The notes under the pieces are model-generated. The model was given only the letters and a program-made list of their open reading frames with translations, ran no database searches and was not told where the DNA came from. Position numbers and translations under genes: made by a program. From Cupriavidus pampae (GTDB lineage Bacteria; Pseudomonadota; Gammaproteobacteria; Burkholderiales; Burkholderiaceae), in contig NZ_CAJZAG010000002.1 in NCBI RefSeq assembly GCF_914271485.1, positions 124,001 through 188,000 of the forward strand: 64,000 nt of DNA. The letters are read 5' to 3'. Positions 17,980 to 26,830 of the stretch are shown here, in pieces (position 1 is the stretch's first letter; every line of letters starts with the position of its first letter).

Positions 17980-18008
17980 GTAAACTAACTGATGGACAAC
18001 GTAAACTA
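17980..18008. promoter_or_regulatory. Direct repeat gtaaacta, two copies 21 bp apart
   Basis: gtaaacta occurs at 17980-17987 and 18001-18008, start-to-start distance 21 bp (two helical turns), in the gap between the porin and the marR-like gene. This is a candidate operator for the MarR protein controlling both promoters; no protein-DNA evidence. Confidence 0.45.
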
Positions 18009-18098
18009 TATGGGCGCAGCTTCGCGTGATGGATGTGTCTTGGCGGCGACAATGGCGTTAGAATCGTTGACAGTGACAACCATTCGGAGTCGTACCTC

Positions 18099-18788
18099 AT
18101 GAGCGCAACGAAGTCTGCGAAGGGAACGAAGACCGCAAGCAAGACCGCCGCGGCCCCCATTGCCGCGCCGCGCATCATCACGGACCTGCTCTCGTCGCGC
18201 CTGCACAACCTGGCCGGGCTCTCGGCCGCCAGCGCGTCGCTGCGCGTGCAACGCAAGTTCGGCCTGACGCTGCTGGAATGGCGCTCCATCGGCATGCTGG
18301 GTGCCTATGCGCCGTTGTCGCTGAAGGAGCTCGCGCGCCGTGCCGCGCTCGACAAGAGCTATGCGAGTCGTACGGTCTCGGCGCTGATCGAGCGCGGGCT
18401 GATTGTTAGCGAACGCAGTGACACCGACGCGCGCGCGGTGCTGCTGAGCCTGACCAAAGCCGGTGATGCGCTCTATCGCAAGGTGATCGTCGACGCCAAC
18501 GCGCGCAACGAACGGCTGTTGCGACCCCTGAGTGCGGAGCAGCGCAGGGTGCTGATGGAAATGCTGGCGGTGCTGACCACCAGCGCGCGCGACGTGTTGG
18601 ATGAGGAACGACGCGCTGCGGCGGGAGACCCCATCGACGATGAAGTGGCAGGCGACAGTACGTCCCTCCCGGCCACCAGCGCCGCGACAGAGGACACTGG
18701 CGGCGGCGCGGAGCTCGACCTCGCCGAACTCCGCTCGCTGGTATCGCGACTGAACCGGCTCGTCGGCGAGTCAGGCGGCAGCTTGTAA
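18099..18788 (+). CDS. MarR-family transcriptional regulator
   Basis: 229 residues from the ATG at 18099. A Lys/Ala-rich disordered N-terminus (about 1-30) is followed by a winged helix-turn-helix of MarR type: LTLLEWRSIGMLG, LSLKELARRAALDKSYASRTVSALIERGLI, SDTDARAVLLSLTKAG. An unusual Glu/Asp/Ser-rich tail of about 60 residues follows, ending in a short coiled helix. It faces the catabolic operon, whose last gene overlaps it tail-to-tail by 18 bases, and is divergent from the porin. This points to a ligand-responsive repressor of the pathway. Confidence 0.88.
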   Translation: MSATKSAKGTKTASKTAAAPIAAPRIITDLLSSRLHNLAGLSAASASLRVQRKFGLTLLEWRSIGMLGAYAPLSLKELARRAALDKSYASRTVSALIERGLIVSERSDTDARAVLLSLTKAGDALYRKVIVDANARNERLLRPLSAEQRRVLMEMLAVLTTSARDVLDEERRAAAGDPIDDEVAGDSTSLPATSAATEDTGGGAELDLAELRSLVSRLNRLVGESGGSL

Positions 18789-19778
18789 TACCGCGCGCAG
18801 CGGATTGAGCCCGCTGCGCAGCACGCGGCTGTGTAGCTGACGGCCAAGCACCGTTTCGCATTCGCGCGCGGCTTCGAGCATGCCTTCGAGGTCGATGCCG
18901 GTCCGCACGCCCATCGCATCGAGTAGCGCGACCCAATCCTCGGTGCAGACGTTGCCGGTATGACCGCCGCCGTATTGCACCTTGGCCGGATGCCCGCCCA
19001 CGCCGCCCATCGCGCAATCGAAGTGGGTCACGCCCGCCTCCAGCGCTGCCACGTAGTTGACCAGACCGGTGGCACGTGTGTCATGGAAGTGGGCAATCGG
19101 CGTAACGTCCGGAAAGTCACGCCGCATCTTGCGAAACAGCGCTCGCGTGGTCTGCGGCGTGGCCATGCCCGTGGTATCGCCGAGGGTGACCAGGGTCACG
19201 CCGAGATCGCGGAAGCGGCCGACATCGCGCAGCACCTGCTGGGCATCGACCTGGCCTTCGAACGGACAGCCGAAGGCCACCGAGATCGTGCCGACCATGC
19301 GGAAGTTGCCGCGCGCGGCATCGGCCATGGCACGGACGTTTTCCCACTGGTCGTCGCGACTGCGCTTGAGGTTGCGTTCGGAATGCGATGACGAGGCCGA
19401 AACCAGCAGGCTCACCTCGTTGGCGCCAATACCCGCTTCGCGGTCGGCCAGCGCGCGCGTGACGGCGTGGCCATTGGCACAGGTGGCCTTGTACATGACG
19501 CCATCACGGCGCGGCAGTGCTCGCAGCAGTTCAGTGGCATCACCAAACTGCGGCACCACCTTGGGGTTCGAGTATGAGGTCGCCTCCACGCGCGGAAAAC
19601 CGATCGCCGCAAAGCGATCGATCAGCGCGACCTTGGTTTCGGTGGGCACGAAATCGGGCTCATGCTGCAGCCCATCGCGGGCAAAGCATTCGCACAGCAC
19701 GACTTCTGCGGCAACGGTATTGAGAGAGTTGGTGTCGGCGGTCATCGTCTCAGCCTGCATAGGGGGGATGGCGGACAC
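18771..19778 (-). CDS. Hydroxymethylglutaryl-CoA lyase-like protein (DRE-TIM family)
   Basis: 335 residues if translation begins at the GTG at 19778, two bases beyond the stop of the ligase gene; ATGs at 19760 and 19745 are alternatives. The DRE-TIM metallolyase signatures are present: FARDGLQHE at the N-terminus, LVTLGDTTGMA, IAHFHDTRATG with the metal-binding HxH, and a Gly-rich GGVGGHP near the C-terminus with the loop Cys in GNVCTEDW. These enzymes cleave 3-hydroxy-3-methylacyl-CoA to acetyl-CoA plus a keto acid. It is the last gene of a seven-gene CoA operon, where it would perform a retro-Claisen cleavage after hydration. The exact substrate is unknown. Confidence 0.85.
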   Translation of the reverse strand: MSAIPPMQAETMTADTNSLNTVAAEVVLCECFARDGLQHEPDFVPTETKVALIDRFAAIGFPRVEATSYSNPKVVPQFGDATELLRALPRRDGVMYKATCANGHAVTRALADREAGIGANEVSLLVSASSSHSERNLKRSRDDQWENVRAMADAARGNFRMVGTISVAFGCPFEGQVDAQQVLRDVGRFRDLGVTLVTLGDTTGMATPQTTRALFRKMRRDFPDVTPIAHFHDTRATGLVNYVAALEAGVTHFDCAMGGVGGHPAKVQYGGGHTGNVCTEDWVALLDAMGVRTGIDLEGMLEAARECETVLGRQLHSRVLRSGLNPLRAVLQAAA

Positions 19779-19780
19779 GC

Positions 19781-21400
19781 TCAGTTGGCGAGCCCGAACA
19801 GCGCGATCGCGTGCTCGCGCAACTTGTTTTTCTGTACCTTGCCGCTCGCGGTCATGCCGATGCGCTCGAAATCGGTCACCACGTCCGCATAGCGCGGCGT
19901 GCGGAAATTCGCCATGCGCGGCTTGCTCCAGGCCAGCAGCGCTTCGGCATCGAGCGTCATGCCCGGCTTGAGCGTGACAAACGCGGCCGGCACTTCGCCG
20001 AGGCGCGCGTCCGGCACGCCGACCACCTGCGCCGAAGCCACGGCCGGGTGCGACAGCAGTACCTGCTCCACTTCGGCGGGCGCCACGTTCTCGCCGCCCA
20101 CGCGGAAGACATCCTTGAGTCGGCCGACCAGGCGCAGACGCCCATCGGCGCGCAGTGCGCCGAGGTCACCGGTACGCAGCCAGCCATCCGCGGTGAAGAC
20201 CTTCGCATTGGCTTCCGGCTGCTTGTAGTAGCCGCGCATCACACCCCAGCCCTTGACCTGAATCTCGCCGACCTCGCCGCTTGCGCAGACCTTGCCCGTC
20301 GTGTCATCGACGATGCGGACCTCCACGCCATCGTGCGGCAGCGCAAAGCCGCCCACGCGCAGCGCCTCGTCATCGCGCCAGTCGTTGAGCACAACGTTCG
20401 GCGACGCCTCGGACAAACCATAGGCCCAACAGATGCGTCCGATGCCCATCTCATCGATGATGCGGCGCATGGTGTCCGGACCGGCGGCCGCCCAGCCGCC
20501 ACGCAGGTGTAGCCGCGTGCGATCGAAGTTCTCGTGCGCGATCAGCAGCTGGAACAGCGTCTCGTTGCCGGAGATAAACGTGCAACGCTCCTGGTCGAGC
20601 ATGCGCAGCGCGGCACCCGCTTCGAACGTCGGCAGCGTCGCGATGCTGGCGCCCGCGCACAGTGCGCACAGCAACGACAACGTGGAGCCGGCCACATGGA
20701 AGAATGGACGGCAGTTGAAATAGCAGTCCGTCGCATCGATGCCGAGCCGTTGGCCCACGGCCGTGGCGTTGCGCAGCATATTGTCGTGCGTAAGCATCAC
20801 GCCCTTGGGATGCGCGGTCGTGCCCGACGTGAACTGGATCAGCAGCAGATCGTCGGGGACCACGGCCTGCATCGCCGCATCGAGCGCGTCGTCCGAGATC
20901 TCTTCCCCGCTCGCAAGGAACGCGTCCCATCCCAGTCCAGCGCGCGGCACGTCATCGCCAATCGCCACGACATGGTCCAGCAGCGGCAGTTCGGTGCCCG
21001 GCAGCGCGTGATCGACGGCCGGTTCCGCTTCGCGCAGATAGCCCATGAAGTCGATCTTGAGAAAGCGGTCGGCCAGAATCAGCAGCCGTACGTCGGATTG
21101 ACGCAGGCAATATGCAATCTCCGCCGCCTTGAAGCGCGTGTTGACGGGTACCGTGACGGCACCGATCATCGCCGCACCGTAGAAACTCGCCACCCAGCGA
21201 TCGTCGTTGCCGCACAGCAGCCCGACAAAGTCGCCATGTTTGATGCCGCGCGCCAGCAACGCCCGCGCGACGCGACGCGCCTGCAGTTCCAGCTGGCGCC
21301 ACATCGTGCTGCCATCGGGGGTGACCAGTGCGCGTTGCACGCCACGCTGGCTGACCTGCTCGGCCAGCACGGCGGCGAGGGTACGAGGTTCCCAGCTCAT
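19781..21400 (-). CDS. Acyl-CoA synthetase (AMP-forming, class I adenylate-forming)
   Basis: A 539-residue enzyme with the ATP-binding P-loop TSGTTAHPKGV at 191-201, the YGLSEASP motif (A5), GWLRTGDLG (A7), RLKDVFRVGGENVAP (A8) and the C-terminal catalytic Lys in TASGKVQKNKL. It activates a carboxylic acid to its CoA thioester. The start at 21400 overlaps the upstream enoyl-CoA hydratase stop by four bases (ATGA), and the HMG-CoA-lyase-like gene follows at once. The operon also carries a class III CoA transferase, giving two possible ways to form the CoA ester. Confidence 0.9.
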   Translation of the reverse strand: MSWEPRTLAAVLAEQVSQRGVQRALVTPDGSTMWRQLELQARRVARALLARGIKHGDFVGLLCGNDDRWVASFYGAAMIGAVTVPVNTRFKAAEIAYCLRQSDVRLLILADRFLKIDFMGYLREAEPAVDHALPGTELPLLDHVVAIGDDVPRAGLGWDAFLASGEEISDDALDAAMQAVVPDDLLLIQFTSGTTAHPKGVMLTHDNMLRNATAVGQRLGIDATDCYFNCRPFFHVAGSTLSLLCALCAGASIATLPTFEAGAALRMLDQERCTFISGNETLFQLLIAHENFDRTRLHLRGGWAAAGPDTMRRIIDEMGIGRICWAYGLSEASPNVVLNDWRDDEALRVGGFALPHDGVEVRIVDDTTGKVCASGEVGEIQVKGWGVMRGYYKQPEANAKVFTADGWLRTGDLGALRADGRLRLVGRLKDVFRVGGENVAPAEVEQVLLSHPAVASAQVVGVPDARLGEVPAAFVTLKPGMTLDAEALLAWSKPRMANFRTPRYADVVTDFERIGMTASGKVQKNKLREHAIALFGLAN

Positions 21401-22185
21401 GCGTCGGCTCCCGATCGGTTGGCGGTGAATCCGCTGATGCCCGAACGCCAGTCCGAGCGAGACAGGTTCTGTTCGATCGCCAGTAATTCTTCGGCCAGCG
21501 CGCCGCGCGGGCCCAGTTCGATGCCACGGTCGATGCAGCGCTTGGCCAGCCGCATGCCGAGCGGCGGCGCCTTGCCGATGGTGGCGGCCAGACGCGCAAC
21601 CTCTTCCTCGAGCACGTCGCGCGCAACGAGTCGCGTGATCAGACCGACGTCGAGCGCTTCTTCCGCCGAGAGCCGTCTTCCGGTAAACATCATGTCCTTG
21701 GCCAGCCGCTTGCCGACGATGCGCGCCAGCCGCTGCGTGGCACCAACCGTGCCCCACTGCGCTTCCGGGGTCCAGAACGCCGCGTCGGGCGTGGCGATGG
21801 CAAAATCGCAGGCGGCGGCGATTTCCACGCCGGAACCTGCCGCCGCGCCTTCGATCACGGCGACCACCGGCATTGGCAGCGCCTCCAGCGCGTCATAGGC
21901 AAAGAAGCCGCGCATGCGCCGGGCCAGCACCTGCGCTTCGTCCATGGTCTTGCGTTCCTTGAGGTCCGCGCCCGCGCAGAACGCGGGGCCCGCACCGCGC
22001 ACCAGCACCACGCGCACGTCCGGATCCGCCGCCGCCGCGGTGGCGGCCGCCTGCAAACCTTCGCACATGGCCAGATTCAGCGCATTGCGGCTGTCGGGCC
22101 GGTTGAGCGTAATGGTCGCGATGCCGGCATCCACGGCATACAGCACCGCCTGTTCGTTCGTATCCGGCTGGTTGGTTTCCGTCAT
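21397..22185 (-). CDS. Enoyl-CoA hydratase/isomerase family protein
   Basis: A 262-residue crotonase-fold protein with FCAGADLKE and the second oxyanion-hole segment AAAGSGVEIAAACDFAIA. The usual Glu in the catalytic region is present at TPEAQWGTVG. It overlaps the acyl-CoA ligase start by four bases and follows the CoA transferase by 17 bases. It would hydrate or isomerise an unsaturated acyl-CoA intermediate; it is a distant paralogue of the protein at 23421. Confidence 0.88.
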   Translation of the reverse strand: MTETNQPDTNEQAVLYAVDAGIATITLNRPDSRNALNLAMCEGLQAAATAAAADPDVRVVLVRGAGPAFCAGADLKERKTMDEAQVLARRMRGFFAYDALEALPMPVVAVIEGAAAGSGVEIAAACDFAIATPDAAFWTPEAQWGTVGATQRLARIVGKRLAKDMMFTGRRLSAEEALDVGLITRLVARDVLEEEVARLAATIGKAPPLGMRLAKRCIDRGIELGPRGALAEELLAIEQNLSRSDWRSGISGFTANRSGADA

Positions 22186-22202
22186 GATTTCCTCTGCTTG
22201 CC

Positions 22203-23414
22203 TCAGATTGCCTTCGCCTCGCGCAGGGCGCGCACACGATCCGCGTCCAGGCCGAGCCGCTCGCGCAGCACGGTCTCCGTATGCTCGCCGAGCAGTGGCG
22301 GGCGGCCGAGCGAAGGATCGTCCCAGCCATCGAAGCGCAATGGCACCGGCAGTGCCGGGAATTCGCCGATGGCCGGATGATCGAAGTGGCCGACCATGCC
22401 GCGCGCCTGCACGTGCGGGTCGGACAGTACCTCATCGACCGAATTGATCGGGCCGGCCGGCACACTGGCCGCATCCATCGCCGCGCACAGCGCGTCGCGA
22501 TCCCATGCGGCGATGGCCTCGGTCAGATGGCGCATCACCTCTTCGCGGCGCCGCACGCGGCCCGCGTTGGTCTTCAGTTCCGCATCGGCGCCCCATGCTT
22601 CGAGCTTGAGCACCTGGCACAGCGGCACCCAGTGCTGATCGCTTGCGGTGATATGCAGCCAGCGTCCGCCCTGCGCCTGAAAACTTGCCGACGGCACGCG
22701 ACCCGGGTGTTCGGTACCAAGTCGCGGCGGGACTTCGTGCAGCGCGAACCAGCGCGCGGCCGCGAGCGTCAGCAGGCTTACCTGCGCATCGAACATCGAC
22801 AGATCGATATGGCAGCCCTGCCCCGTCGCGCTACGGCCTTGCAGCGCGGACAGCACGGCGATCGCGGCCCACAGACCGGAGGTCAAATCGGCCACCGGCA
22901 GACCCGGCTTGACCGGACCGCCATCGCGTTCGCCGGTCAGGCTCATGATGCCGCCCATCGCCTGGAACACCGTGTCATAGCCCTTGCGTGGCGCGTAGGG
23001 GCCGGTCTGGCCAAAGCCCGTGCACGACAGATAGACGAGCTTCGGATTGATCTCGCGCAGCGCGTCGGGACCCAGCCCATAGCGCTTGAGCGTGCCCACC
23101 GGGAAGTTCTCGATCACCACGTCGACATCGGCGGCAAGGTCCCGCACGATCTGCTGCCCCTGCTCGCTGCGCAGGTTCACGGTGATCGACTGCTTGCTGC
23201 GGTTGAACGCCATGTAGTACGCGCTCTCGCCGCCATCGGGGTTGCCGTCCTTGTCTGCCACGCGCGGTTCGAAGCTGCGCGTTTCGTCGCCGGTGCCCGG
23301 CTGCTCGACCTTGATCACCGTGGCGCCGAGTTCGGCGAGGATCATCGAGGCGAACGGACAGGCGAGGACCCGTGACAGGTCCAGAATCGTGATGTGCTCG
23401 AGTGGCCTGGCCAT
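22203..23414 (-). CDS. Class III CoA transferase (CaiB/BaiF family)
   Basis: A 403-residue protein with the family N-terminus ILDLSRVLACPFASMILAELGA, the SKQSITVNL and VVIENFPVG blocks, and the catalytic Asp176 in GLPVADLTSG. Family members move CoA between carboxylates through an aspartyl-CoA thioester. It lies six bases from the neighbouring hydratase gene. In this operon it probably activates the imported carboxylate using a CoA ester from later in the pathway, but donor and acceptor are unknown. Confidence 0.9.
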   Translation of the reverse strand: MARPLEHITILDLSRVLACPFASMILAELGATVIKVEQPGTGDETRSFEPRVADKDGNPDGGESAYYMAFNRSKQSITVNLRSEQGQQIVRDLAADVDVVIENFPVGTLKRYGLGPDALREINPKLVYLSCTGFGQTGPYAPRKGYDTVFQAMGGIMSLTGERDGGPVKPGLPVADLTSGLWAAIAVLSALQGRSATGQGCHIDLSMFDAQVSLLTLAAARWFALHEVPPRLGTEHPGRVPSASFQAQGGRWLHITASDQHWVPLCQVLKLEAWGADAELKTNAGRVRRREEVMRHLTEAIAAWDRDALCAAMDAASVPAGPINSVDEVLSDPHVQARGMVGHFDHPAIGEFPALPVPLRFDGWDDPSLGRPPLLGEHTETVLRERLGLDADRVRALREAKAI

Positions 23415-23420
23415 GGCGCG

Positions 23421-24152
23421 TTACCGTTCCGTTCGCACGAAGCTGCGCATGCGCTTGTTGGCCTCGCGGCCGACTTCGAGGCCCTGTGCCAGCGGCATGT
23501 CCACCACTTCATGGAAGGTCTTCTTGGTGGTGGCCATCGCGGCGCGGCTGACCGCGGCCATGCGGCTGGCCATGGCCATCGCCTCGTCCATCAGCACCGC
23601 GTCGTCATGCACGGCGTTGACCATGCCGAGTTCCACCGCGCGCGCCGCGTCGATGGTCTCGCCGGTCGCGACGAGGTGGAACGCGGCCTTGCGGCCGATC
23701 TGGCGCGTGAGGTTCGGCAGCACGATGGCCGCCACGATGCCATGCTTGACCTCGGGATAGCCAAGGCGCGCCGAACGGCCGGCGATGGCGAGGTCGCAGG
23801 CAATTGCCAGCCCCGCGCCGCCGCCCATCGCAAAGCCGTTGATCGCGGCGATCACGGGCTTGCTCATGCGCGATACGCTCAGATGCAGCTGCATCGTCAG
23901 TTCGGCGCGTTCTTCCACGCGCGACATCTGGTCGGGCGTGAGGTCCTTGAATTCGGTGATATCGGCGCCCGCGCAGAAGGCTGCGCCATTGCCAGTCAGC
24001 ACCACGACGTGCACGGTGTCGTCGGTCTCCGCCGCGGCCAGTGCGTCGACCAGCGCGCGCGTCAGCGCATTGTTCAGCGCGTTGCGCTTCTCGGGGCGGT
24101 TCAGGCGCAGCACGCGCACCTGGCCGACGTTTTCGATCAACAGTTCATTCAT
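23421..24152 (-). CDS. Enoyl-CoA hydratase/isomerase family protein
   Basis: A 243-residue crotonase-family protein with RLNRPEKRNALN, FCAGADITEF and NGFAMGGGAGLAIACDLAIAG, which together form the CoA-binding site and oxyanion hole. It retains Glu in GYPEVKHGIV. It sits between the nitronate-monooxygenase-like and CoA-transferase genes in the minus-strand catabolic operon, so it likely handles a different step from the hydratase at 21397. Confidence 0.88.
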   Translation of the reverse strand: MNELLIENVGQVRVLRLNRPEKRNALNNALTRALVDALAAAETDDTVHVVVLTGNGAAFCAGADITEFKDLTPDQMSRVEERAELTMQLHLSVSRMSKPVIAAINGFAMGGGAGLAIACDLAIAGRSARLGYPEVKHGIVAAIVLPNLTRQIGRKAAFHLVATGETIDAARAVELGMVNAVHDDAVLMDEAMAMASRMAAVSRAAMATTKKTFHEVVDMPLAQGLEVGREANKRMRSFVRTER

Positions 24153-24186
24153 TGTCTTACCTCGATTCGGTTCAACTCGATGCGCT

Positions 24187-25140
24187 TCAGCTAAAGCGCG
24201 TCGTGGAGGCCAGCGCCTCGCGGGTCTCCGCCATGATGCGCTCCACCAGCGTCGCGGCCGGCACCAGTTCGTCGATCAGCGCCGCGCTTTGACCTGCTTC
24301 CACCTTGCCTTGATCGACATCGCCGTCGACGGCGGCCATGCGCAGCGAGCGGCTGCCGAACAGCGCTTCCAGCGCTTCACGCGACTGACCTTCGCGTTCG
24401 GCCGCTTCATATTCGGCTGTGAACGCGTTGCGCACCGCGCGAATCGGCAGGCCGCGCCAGCCGACGAGCGTGGTGTCGCCCACGCCAGCACCGAGCACCT
24501 TGTCCTTGTACGCGTCGTGCAACGACGCCTCGGGCGTGAGCAGGAAGCGCGTGCCCAGCTGCGCGGCATCGGCACCGAGGCACAGCATCGCCGCTACGCC
24601 AGCGCCATCGGCAATGCCGCCGCCGGCGACGATCGGCAGATCGACCGCGCGGGCAATCAGTCGGACCAGTACCAACGTGCTGGTGCCACTCGGCGGCGGA
24701 TGACCGCCCGCCTCGCCACCGACTACGACCAGACCATCGACCCCCGCGTCGGCGGCCTTGCGTGCGTGATCGGGGTGGGCCACCACGTGCAGCCACTTGA
24801 CGCCCGCAGCCTGAAAGCGCGCAATGTGCTCGCGCGGGCTGCCCTGCGAGGCGATCAGGATCGGCACGTGCTCGTCGAGCACGATCTGCAGATGTTCGGC
24901 CGCGCGCTTGTTGTACAGCGCGATATTGACCGCGAACGGCGCATCGGTGATCTCGCGCACTTCCTGAATCGCGCGGCGCAGATCGTCGGGACGCATCGGA
25001 CCCGCGGCGATCACGCCAAGGCCACCGGCCTTCGATACCGCGCCGGCAAGCCGGGAACTCGAGGACGCCCAGCTCATGCCAGCCTGGATGATGGGATAGC
25101 GGATCCCGAGCAGTTCGGTGATGCGCGTCTTGATGCTCAT
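24187..25140 (-). CDS. Nitronate monooxygenase-like FMN protein (NPD family)
   Basis: 317 residues from the ATG at 25140. A TIM-barrel FMN protein with LGIRYPIIQAGMSWASS at the start, VVVGGEAGGHPPP (the phosphate/FMN region) and IVAGGGIADGAGVAAMLCLGADAAQLGTRFL near the C-terminus, all typical of 2-nitropropane dioxygenase/NPD proteins. Many such proteins in CoA-catabolic operons have no shown activity on nitroalkanes, and some are FMN-dependent enoyl reductases. The true reaction here is open. Confidence 0.85.
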   Translation of the reverse strand: MSIKTRITELLGIRYPIIQAGMSWASSSSRLAGAVSKAGGLGVIAAGPMRPDDLRRAIQEVREITDAPFAVNIALYNKRAAEHLQIVLDEHVPILIASQGSPREHIARFQAAGVKWLHVVAHPDHARKAADAGVDGLVVVGGEAGGHPPPSGTSTLVLVRLIARAVDLPIVAGGGIADGAGVAAMLCLGADAAQLGTRFLLTPEASLHDAYKDKVLGAGVGDTTLVGWRGLPIRAVRNAFTAEYEAAEREGQSREALEALFGSRSLRMAAVDGDVDQGKVEAGQSAALIDELVPAATLVERIMAETREALASTTRFS

Positions 25141-25219
25141 GTATCGATTCCTCTGGATTCCCGTGTAAAACCTGTGGGCCTGGCCAGCGCCCCCAGTCTC
25201 TGCGGGCGTCCGGCTGGCG

Positions 25220-26185
25220 CTATTCGGCCGTGATACCGGCCGCCTTGATGATTGGGCCCCAACGGCCTTGCTCGGACTTGATCTGATTGCGATAGGCGTC
25301 CGAGGTGCTGGCCTGTGCGATGCCGCCCTGCTCCGCGAACTTTTCGACGACTTCGGGCGTACGCAGCGCGGCGGTGGCCGCCTCGACGATCTTTGCCGAT
25401 ACATCGCTCGGCAGGCCGTGCGGCGCCACGATGCCGTAGGCGCCGGCCGCGAGTACCTTGGGCAGACCCACATCGGCCGCGGTCGGCACCTCGGGCAGCG
25501 CGGGCAGACGCTTGCTGTCGGTCAGCATCAGGCCGCGCAGCTTTCCGGCCTTGATCAGATGCGCCACGGCGGGGACTTCCGCGATGAACATATCCACCTG
25601 ACCGCCGATCAGATCCTGCACGGCCGGGGCACCACCCTTGTACGGAACGTGACACAGCTTGATGCCTGCCTCGCGCTGCAACAACGCGCCGACCACATGC
25701 GTGCTGCTGCCGACGCCGGCGGAGGCAACGGTGTATTTGTCCGGCTCACGCTTGGCGGCGGCCATCAGGTCCGCGACGGACTTGAACGGCGAGTTCGCAT
25801 TGACGACGAGCAGATTGGGCGTCGACACCATGGTCGTCAGGTAAGTGACGTCCTTGAGCGGGTCGAACGGCATCTTGGGGGAGATAAACGGTGCGTACAC
25901 CATCGCGCCAGTACCGGCCATGCCGAGCGTATAACCATCGGCGGTGGCGCGCGTGACGGCGGAGATACCAACGAGGCCACCAGCACCCGGGCGATTCTCG
26001 ACCACGATGGGCTGCCCGAGGCGCGTGCCCATGGACTTGGCCATGGTCCGCGCCATCACATCGGCCGGACCACCGGCCGCGAACGGCACGATCAAGACGA
26101 TCGGTTTATCCGGGAACGCCGCCTCGGCCGCCCCAAAGGCCAGCAAGGCGGCCACGCACAGCATGCCCCTCATCACGCGCAACAT
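25220..26185 (-). CDS. Bug-family periplasmic solute receptor (TctC-like)
   Basis: A 321-residue protein with a signal peptide (1-22, ending AEA-A) and the Bug signature FPDKPIVLIVPFAAGGPADVMAR with VVENRPGAGGLVG. Bug receptors bind carboxylates and are abundant in Cupriavidus and Bordetella; most are orphans without membrane partners nearby, as here. It is the first gene of the minus-strand catabolic operon, so it probably binds the pathway's substrate or signals its presence. The start at 26185 begins the signal peptide; upstream in-frame sequence is not signal-like. Confidence 0.9.
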   Translation of the reverse strand: MLRVMRGMLCVAALLAFGAAEAAFPDKPIVLIVPFAAGGPADVMARTMAKSMGTRLGQPIVVENRPGAGGLVGISAVTRATADGYTLGMAGTGAMVYAPFISPKMPFDPLKDVTYLTTMVSTPNLLVVNANSPFKSVADLMAAAKREPDKYTVASAGVGSSTHVVGALLQREAGIKLCHVPYKGGAPAVQDLIGGQVDMFIAEVPAVAHLIKAGKLRGLMLTDSKRLPALPEVPTAADVGLPKVLAAGAYGIVAPHGLPSDVSAKIVEAATAALRTPEVVEKFAEQGGIAQASTSDAYRNQIKSEQGRWGPIIKAAGITAE

Positions 26186-26217
26186 TTTGTCTCCTTGGTC
26201 TGTACTGCCTGTTGTTG

Positions 26218-26253
26218 GTGGACATCGTATTGGATATTGTTGTGTTTGTCCAC
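26218..26253. promoter_or_regulatory. Inverted repeat upstream of the Bug receptor operon
   Basis: GTGGACA at 26218-26224 and TGTCCAC at 26247-26253 form a 7-bp inverted repeat with an AT-rich 22-base centre, 33 bases upstream of the receptor start. It is a plausible operator or promoter-overlapping site for the catabolic operon. Confidence 0.4.
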
Positions 26254-26314
26254 TATTTGAGTACAACCAAGGGAGGAGCGTTCCATGCACCTCTCGGCGC
26301 TAACCTGAAGCCAG

Positions 26315-26347
26315 GAAAAACAAGACCCGACCGAAGTCGGGTCTTGT
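26315..26347 (-). terminator. Strong rho-independent terminator for minus-strand transcripts
   Basis: Read on the minus strand, a perfect 12-bp stem (ACAAGACCCGAC / GTCGGGTCTTGT) with a four-base loop is followed directly by a T run (bases 26315-26320). It lies after the small membrane protein gene and ends the fhaB-remnant transcript, isolating it from the Bug operon. Confidence 0.85.
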
Positions 26348-26407
26348 ATGAGATCGATGCTGGGACGACCTCACTAGTCGCGCACTCGCCGCCGTGCGCT
26401 TGCCCGA

Positions 26408-26668
26408 CTAGGCATCAGGCGTTTTGCCTTCGTAAGTTCTCTTTGCTTTTTTCCATTCCGACTCAGCAAACGGCCGGAGGCCAACGAGTGCCGCGCGCGA
26501 CGCCAGGCCTCCGATGAGTACGGATGCGAACCCCGCTAGAGACATCGTGATGCCAGCCCATTTGGGAAGCCATTCCATGCCCATTCCTGTGGCTCCTATC
26601 GCGATTCCAACGAGAATAAGAGCAGCGCGCGCGGGCGCCGTTAAGTTTCCATCTTCTATCAATGTCAT
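26408..26668 (-). CDS. Small hypothetical membrane protein (86 residues)
   Basis: I do not recognise this family. The product has two predicted transmembrane segments (about residues 13-31 and 38-60, rich in Gly, Ala and Ile) and a charged C-terminal tail ending KKAKRTYEGKTPDA. It starts one base after the stop of the truncated 3' remnant (26670), in coupled order, and a strong terminator follows. Its base composition is less GC-rich than its surroundings. Position at the 3' end of a decayed fhaB/cdiA-like locus suggests a leftover companion or immunity-type gene, but nothing in the sequence proves that. Confidence 0.55.
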   Translation of the reverse strand: MTLIEDGNLTAPARAALILVGIAIGATGMGMEWLPKWAGITMSLAGFASVLIGGLASRAALVGLRPFAESEWKKAKRTYEGKTPDA

Positions 26669-26669
26669 G

Positions 26670-26830
26670 TCATTCTTCAGATGTCGCCAGTCGATTCCAA
26701 TTATCGTTTATCCAGTTTTTTACGTTATCCATAGCGGCGCTCGATTTGACGGCTATTCCTATCTCATGGATGGCAGTACCGGCCACGGGGTAACGTTCAC
26801 CAAAGAAATAACCAATTGCGCCAATAGTCG
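26670..26830 (-). pseudogene. 3' remnant of a gene at the end of the fhaB/cdiA-like locus
   Basis: In the +1 frame relative to the fhaB-like gene, minus-strand codons give a protein-like ending of about 50 residues, from GAIGYFFGERYPVAG through IHEIGIAVKSSAAMDNVKN to RLATSEE. It has no start or upstream continuation of its own: upstream of about 26830 the frame reads antisense-like Arg-rich sequence from fhaB. This fits the tail of a lost toxin or accessory gene brought next to the 5' part of fhaB by a deletion, with the stop followed immediately by the small membrane protein gene. Confidence 0.5.

Noticed and set aside
26281..26410. Possible tRNA-like or small RNA hairpin
   Set aside because: The perfect 12-bp stem with a T run on the minus strand is explained as a rho-independent terminator; no cloverleaf can be drawn.
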